Below are positions 57,855-64,000 of a DNA stretch of 64,000 nucleotides, one piece after another; position 1 is the stretch's first letter; each line of letters opens with the position of its first letter. Position numbers and translations under genes: made by a program. Source of the DNA: Blastomyces gilchristii SLH14081 (Eukaryota > Ascomycota > Eurotiomycetes > Onygenales > Ajellomycetaceae); contig NW_003101675.1 in the NCBI RefSeq assembly GCF_000003855.2, positions 529,663 to 593,662 of the forward strand. The letters are read 5' to 3'. Under the pieces are notes generated by a model. The model was given only the letters and a program-made list of their open reading frames with translations. It made no database searches and was not told where the DNA came from.

Positions 57855-59879
57855 CTATATTACAATATAATAATAAAGATATCTTATAATTATACATTAT
57901 TATATCTAAGAAACTAAGTTCTGCTGAGTGCAATCATGAGATCTATGATAAGAAACTTCTTACAATAGTATACTATCTAGAGAAATAAGACTTTAAACTC
58001 TGAAGTGTCTTCAAATTTGATATAATCACAGATTATAAGAATCTTAAGTAATTTACAATTATCTACAAGCTTACTGAATAGCAAATGCACTGATCTAAAC
58101 TATTAAGCTGTTTTCATTTCATAATACACTATCACTTCAGCAGTTAGAACTCAATGACAGATGTTCTCTTATAATAAGAGTAAGATATATCTTCTGATGT
58201 AATAGACATCTATTGAATAAACTGAGAGCACAGACTCTTGAATCAGAAAATACTAGTTAATCATAGGGAGACAACTCATGAGACTATATATATCTCTTCA
58301 ATTAGAATACTTACTCTCTGAACTGTCACTGATATACTCTCTCTTCAAACTATCACTGATATCTTAACTTCTCTTAAATCTATACTAAATGAGTTGTGAT
58401 ATATTATAGCTCAAACTGATATACTTCTCTAAGCACTCTCTGAAATAGTATGTTAAGAAGTATTCTAATTCCCCTCAGAACTATGTATAGAAACTGACAT
58501 CTTAGAATTCTTAATTAATGATAATAACACTTTGTAATTTCATAAATGACACTGAGTTTCTGAGTCTGAACTCTTACACATCTGAATAATACAAGAGATG
58601 CATGATTCATATATAATTAGTCATTCAGATTATGAATAACTATATTGAATAATGTCTCAAGGGTTTTACTGACCTGAGATTTTAATTAGTATCAGATGCT
58701 TTGTCTGAAACTGCAGCTGTTATTCTTCTATCATCATATAAAAGAATTATAGAAAAGATCTACTGAAATCACTTAACATCTCTGATAGAATTTGATGAGA
58801 TGTAGTTATTGACTTCACTGTTAATCTCTCTAAAAGTAAGAATTATAAGAATATTCTAATCATCATTGATCAATTAAGTAAAGATATAATATTAAAATCT
58901 TATAATAAGATGAACACTGAACATGTTACTGAAGCTTTCTTACAAAGCTCATTCTATCAGATATATAACTTACTGAGATCTATAGTATCTGATGATGATT
59001 TTTAATTTATAAGTACTCTCTGAATAAGAATCTGTCAAGTTTTCAAGATTATATACTGTTTATCAACTGCTTATCACTCTGAGACTAATAATACATTAGA
59101 ATAAATAATTCAGACTGTAAAAAATTATCTTTATAAGTTCTGTAATTATTTATAAGATGATTGACATGATCTTCTTCTACATACAGAGATTTTCATCAAT
59201 GGCTGAGATGCTGTTTCAATAGATATAAGTCTGTTCTTTCTTATATATAGTTATTATATTAAGGTGTTGAATCTTCTAGAGATTACACAGTTTATACTGA
59301 ACTCTTACAGTCTAATTCAGATCACTGATAATATAGTAATAAGGCTTTAAGACACTCATAATTAAGCAGAAGCCTTCATAGCAAGCACTAAACAAGATAA
59401 AGAGAATTAAGTTAATATTTAACAAGATTCTGCAGAGTAATATAAGATAGAAGACCTGATATAATAAAATCTTAACAATATAGAGATCACACACTCATCT
59501 TGTATACTGAACTATCACTATATTAAATACAAAGTGATAGAAGTTCTAGACAGTTATAACTACTATCTTAACAATTTATCAAAGATTTATAAGGTCTTTT
59601 GTACAAGCTTGCTCTGCTGTACTATCACTGACTCATTCTCTTCTTAACTGATCTTCAACTGACAACTGTCAGAAATTATAGAAGATAATGAACTTGAATA
59701 AGAGATTAAAGATATTCTCAATAAAAGGCCCTGCAGCTACAGCTGATAATATCTTGTAAAATAAGTTAGCTATAATTATCTGAGCTGAACTTCAACCTCT
59801 GTATTATCTGAAACAGCAGCTCTTGACTAATGAAAACTATATACTCACAACTCTATCACTTCTAAAAAGAAAGAACTAC
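57855..59879 (+). pseudogene. Chromovirus E RNase H, integrase and chromodomain
   Basis: Resumes RNase H after the LINE (TNYKNLK near 58030), integrase from about 58770 with the core to 59260, and a chromodomain (EIKDILNKRPCSYS) near 59700-59820. The purine tract AAAAAGAAAGAA precedes the 3' LTR. Stops of all three types. Confidence 0.7.
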
Positions 59880-60129
59880 TGTAGCAGTCTACATCTGATT
59901 GATAGATTATTTCATTACACTTCATAGATTTCTGCTGAAAGCTCTGATTCTCAGTCATCAATTCTTTCTCTGGCATTCTTAGTCGCTGATTCTCAGCTGA
60001 GAAACTTACAGAGTTTCTATTTTCCTGTCTCAAAGCTTCATCTCATAAATGTATAAATATCCGCTCTGATCACTGATTCTCGCACTTTCTCTTTTCCCTT
60101 CTCTAACATTTTCCACTTTTGTTATATAA
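59880..60129 (+). repeat. Chromovirus E 3' LTR, interrupted
   Basis: Starts TGTAGCAGTC and stops after GTTATATAA, lacking the last about 45 bp of the LTR consensus. The next base is the TG of a new LTR, so chromovirus F inserted here; TATAA would be the 5-bp target duplication. Confidence 0.75.
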
Positions 60130-60442
60130 TGTGGCGGGCTGCGCCCGATCAATTATATAGACTATTTCATTACACTTCATAGATTCCGCTGAAAGCTCTG
60201 ATTCTCAGTCACTGATTCTCAGCTGAAAAAACTCATGAAATTTCTATTCTTCCGCCCCGAAGCTTTAACATGTATACAGAATCTCCATTCTTTCACTCTG
60301 AAGCTTCACTATATATGCATATAAATATTCACTCTGATCATTAATTCTCACACTTTCTCTTTTTTCCTTCTCTAATGTTTTTCACTTTGTTATATAAGAT
60401 CTATAAATATGATACTGATCTATTCAGTGTAAACCTCTTATA
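60130..60442 (+). repeat. Chromovirus F 5' LTR (313 bp)
   Basis: Begins TGTGGCGGGCTGCGCCCG with several intact CG dinucleotides in its first 20 and again near 60260 (TTCCGCCCCGAAGC), and ends CCTCTTATA. About 40 bp longer than the 271-bp LTR of copy B owing to a near-duplication around 60255-60325. Confidence 0.85.
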
Positions 60443-60798
60443 CTTGAAAAACATTCATCATCTTCTCATTAGAAATGATTATTCACAATTCATCATCTTT
60501 CTATTAGAAATGATTATTTACTGAGATATTTAAATGCATAACAATGCGTAAGAAATAGATCAATGAATAACTATTTAAGCAGACACTGAGTCTCTAGAAT
60601 AGAAGCTTGCTCATCAGATACTCTGACGCTGTAACAACATCTCATGAAGAGAATAAGATCTTATAAAGAGAATAGAAGAATATCAGTAAAAGATCTAAGA
60701 GTTCTGACATCTTAGATATTTAAGATATTCATATAATTACACTTCTTCTGATTTTACAGATATCACATATCTAACAAACAATATATCTACTGATAATA
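60443..60798 (+). other. Chromovirus F leader
   Basis: Non-coding leader matching 2788-3130, starting CTTGAAAAAC after the LTR. Confidence 0.55.
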
Positions 60799-61950
60799 TG
60801 AAACAACTCTTGAACATGAGTAGAGATACAGTGTCACAATGACTTTAAGCAATGTTGAACTTACAACAGTAATAGATTTCTGATATGCATGCAACTCAAC
60901 AAGATTAATATGAGAAAATTCAATGATTATTTCAACTAGAAATCTCTACACAGATAATTTCATCATCAATTAATCAGAGATAATATAAATATTGAAGAAA
61001 TGTCTAAATGCTCTTACATATTTCAATACTTCTAATCTCACTCTCTATTTATTATGAAGATTGAAAATGCTCATGAAACTAAGTGTAGATGAAGATGTCA
61101 TCAGTTTATTAACTAATCAAGATTGATATATCAATGATTGATTGAAAGATCATGTGAGACAGAAGTTTTATTCATGAATAAAGACATGTGATTCAGTGTT
61201 ATATATATCTGATAATATTATCAAACATCTCAATGTTCTGTTCTGAGACACCGCTATGTAACAGAACGCATTAGATTGATTACAGAGTGCTTAACAGAGA
61301 AGTACTTCTCTTACAACATTTATTTGTAATTTCAACATCAAGATTTTAGAAGCAGGTAATTAATCTTGAAAGAACTGAATGAAGATTAACATGCTTAAGA
61401 AGACATTAACTTTTGAACTTTTATAAGTTCTCATAAGTGCAGACAAAGACCTGACTTATGAAGGCTTCTGCATACAACTTCAGACATTAAATGATTATCT
61501 TATTAAGCTTAAGAGCATACAGAACAGCAGTACAAAATATTACATTTATACATCTGTATCAAAGAATAATAACAATAATACAGATGCTATAATTTGAGTA
61601 GACTTGAATGTCTATATATAAACAAGAGTCTTAATTATCTGAACAAGCTTCTGAGTCTCGGAAATCACTTCTGAAGAAGTCACTAATCAATATCAATGAG
61701 AGATATGCATCAATTATAACTGATCAGAATATATTACTTTCAACTGTTAATTAACCTATATGTCTTCTCATGCAAGAGAAAGATCAACATCAGCAGTTCA
61801 CATCAATCATATTGTATTGAAGAAAGATTTAGAAGATAACTATAAGAATATTCTGATGAAACAGAAAAAAGATTAGCTTCTGTTCAAACTTACAAACAGA
61901 AGCTTGAAGAGATCAGATGACAATAATTTGAAGAGAAAATAATAATGAAT
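60799..61950 (+). pseudogene. Chromovirus F gag, degraded
   Basis: Starts near an ATG at 60799. The zinc knuckle near 61709 reads CIN(C to Y)N-stop-SE(H to Y)ITFNC. Stops throughout; aligned to copy D gag. Confidence 0.65.
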
Positions 61951-64000
61951 GCAATTCTTGTATCTACTGTGATAGATAACATGTATAATATAAGAGCTAT
62001 AATAGACAGCAATCTATGTCATTATGCAATGATTAAATCTTCAGTTATAAAATGTTATAACCTTCAGTATATTCTCTTATTAAAACCTCAACTTCTTGCA
62101 GAATTTGATAACTTAAAAGATATTTGCATCTGATTCATGATAAAGCTAAGCATAGATGTCAGAGAATATCAATGTGAAGATGTCTATATATATGAAGTTG
62201 ATAATCTTGATTATAATCTTATATTAGAACTTGTCTGACTATCTGAACAAGATATCTTATTTAATACTTGAAAGAGAAGCTTAATATTCTCTAACAATAA
62301 TTAAGTTCATGAAGATGATATTCATAAGACTATGAATCTGACACAGATCTCTGTCAACACTTATGAAAAACTCTGAAAAAGAAGTCATTAACAAGATCAT
62401 TAATAGTAGAACTATATAACAATCTACTTCATCAGTCTAATCAATATTAAAAAAGCTCTAGAAAAGTTATCTCATGTTATAATAACAGATTCTCATACAA
62501 AACTCTCTTAATAATATCATGAATATATAGATATCTTCTGTTAAGATCATAATGTTATAAATCTACCTCTCTTACAAGATTTAGAAGTGAATCACAGTAT
62601 CAAGTTAAAAAAGAAGAATGATAAAGACTCTGAATTATTATAAGACTCTCTTTATAATATATTCTGAGATGAACTTCTTCTTCTTTAAAAGACACTCAAT
62701 AATATGTTGAATAAAGAATTTATATATGTTAGTGACTTCTCTGCTGCAGCTTCTATTCTCTTTGTAAAGAAATCAGATGAAGAACTTCAATTCTGTGTGA
62801 ACTATCAAGAATTGAACAGATTAACAAAGAAAGACTGCTATTCTTTATCTCTTATTAATGAAACTCTAGCTTGTGTTGAACAAGCTCAATAATTTACAAA
62901 GCTAGATATCATCACTGCATTTCATATGGTTCATATTACTGCAGAAGATGAGTGACTTATAGTATTCTGAACATGATATAATCTTTTTTTGAAGAAGTAG
63001 TCACATTCTTTGAACTGACTAATACTCTCAGTACATTTCAGAAGTATATCAACTAAGTACTCTGAGATTTTCTTAGTGAATTTGTATCTACTTATCTCAA
63101 TGACATTCTCATCTTTATTGATGAGTTCAGAAAAGAATATCAAGAACACATGTAAAGAATATTATATTAATTATAAGAAGCAGAACTATCAATAGATATT
63201 GACAGATATCATTTCAAAGTCAAGAGTATAAAATATCTAGGTTTTATCATAGAAGCTGATAAGAAGCTTCAAATAAATTCTGAGAAGATCTGAGTCATTC
63301 TTGAATAAAAAGCTTCACATACTGTGAAAGATGTACAAAGCTTTATCAGATTTACTGACTTCTATCAGTGATTTATATGAATCTTCTCAGATATTGTGAG
63401 ATCACTTACAGAACTCACTAAGAAGAACTCAGTGTTTCAATAGTCAGTGAACACTGACACTGTATTTATATAGATGAAGAAGATGTTCATTAATATTTCT
63501 CTACTAATGATATTTAACTCTGACTATGAAACAGTTGTTGAAGCTCACTTCTCTGACTATATTACAGAGAAAGTTATATTACATATAATGATAAAGATGT
63601 CTTATAATTACACCTCTTCATATTTAAGAATTTAAGTCTTACTGAATATAACTATGAGATCTATCATAAGAAACTTCTTATAATTATACACTGTCTAGAA
63701 GAGTGAGACTCTGAACTTCAAAGTATCTTCAAATTTGAGATAATCATAGATCATAAGAATCTTAAATACTTTACTATCATCTGTAAACTTACTGAATGAC
63801 AGATACAATTATCTGAGCTATTAAGCTGTTATCATTTTATAATACACTACTGTCTCAGCAGTCAGAACTTGATGACAGATACTCTCTTATGATAAGAGTA
63901 AGATATATTATCTAATGTAACAGATACTCACTGAATGAACTGAGAGCATCAGCTCTTGAATCTGAAGATATTAGTTAATCAAGATGAAACAACTCATGAC
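61945..64000 (+). pseudogene. Chromovirus F protease, RT and RNase H
   Basis: An open stretch at 61945-62133 covers the protease (AIIDSNLCHYAMIKSS; Gly after DS replaced). Another at 62704-62892 covers the RT fingers (EFIYVSDFSAAASILFVKKSDEELQFCVNYQELNRLTKKDCYSLSLI), the best-preserved RT segment of this family here. The active site reads YLND near 63095. RNase H starts near 63540. A stop at a Trp position in RT marks the same damage as in the other copies. Confidence 0.75.

Larger units (their letters stand above)
48591..60129 (+). mobile_element. Ty3/gypsy chromovirus E, 5'-truncated, split by LINE copy 3
   Basis: Starts in the protease, continues through RT, is interrupted in RNase H by the LINE (50167-57854), and resumes through integrase, chromodomain and a 3' LTR that is cut after 250 bp by the LTR of chromovirus F. 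The LINE TSD CTATATTACAATAT (50153-50166, 57855-57868) restores the RNase H sequence. Confidence 0.85.
60130..64000 (+). mobile_element. Ty3/gypsy chromovirus F, 5' part (continues beyond window)
   Basis: 5' LTR, leader, gag, protease, RT and RNase H in order; the window ends in RNase H or the region just after it. It is inserted in the 3' LTR of E. Confidence 0.85.

Noticed and set aside
1..64000. CRISPR array, prokaryotic operons or phage
   Set aside because: Tandem units are limited to the LINE 5' repeats and microsatellites, there are introns and eukaryotic retroelements, and no bacterial-type gene was seen.

Overview
This window is a graveyard of nested transposable elements from a filamentous fungus, most likely an ascomycete (Pezizomycotina). 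The grounds are: a Tad1-like LINE with APE endonuclease, RT and RNase H; chromodomain-bearing Ty3/gypsy elements (chromoviruses); a Ty1/copia element; pogo-like and hAT DNA transposons with short fungal-style introns (GTAAGT...CTAAC...AG); and heavy C-to-T/G-to-A damage of every long repeat, as repeat-induced point mutation (RIP) would leave. I see no intact host gene. The species cannot be named from this sequence.

Layout. Positions 1-2787 are the 3' part of chromovirus A, sharing an LTR (2517-2787) with chromovirus B (2517-17946). B is split by a SINE (6965-7338), a 5'-truncated LINE (7868-16860, itself split by copia element 8840-14532) and a second SINE (17061-17429). A second, older gypsy family ('gypsy-2') surrounds this: gag at 17947-18865, further pieces at 26882-27144 and 27516-27913, and pol at 34664-37440. 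Its interruptions are a pogo-like transposon (18866-26881) that carries a 5.7-kb hAT transposon inside it (20942-26664), a SINE (27145-27515), a minus-strand chromovirus D (27914-34663) carrying two 506-bp hAT MITEs, and a full-length minus-strand LINE (37441-about 45069). Then come a chromovirus 3' fragment (45083-46316), an unassigned relic (46317-48236), a stub of gypsy-2 gag, a truncated SINE (48314-48590), chromovirus E (48591-60129) split by a full-length plus-strand LINE (50167-57854), and chromovirus F (60130 to beyond the window), which begins inside E's 3' LTR.

The insertions can be ordered because many target-site duplications (TSDs) survive: 12-14 bp for LINEs and SINEs, 5 bp for LTR elements and 8 bp for hAT elements. 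The SINE and the LINE share a GAAGAATAATAAT-type 3' tail, which suggests that the LINE machinery moves the SINE.

The most notable signal is the mutation pattern. CG and CC/GG dinucleotides are almost gone from long repeats while CA/TG persist, so Trp TGG codons have become TGA. The full-length LINE at 50167-57854 keeps one 1,315-codon ORF2 frame that is interrupted only by such stops. Short repeats (SINEs, MITEs) and certain sub-regions (LINE 5' ends, the copia 3' third, outer LTR ends) have largely escaped. All coding features here are pseudogenes; no product is expected to be made at full length.
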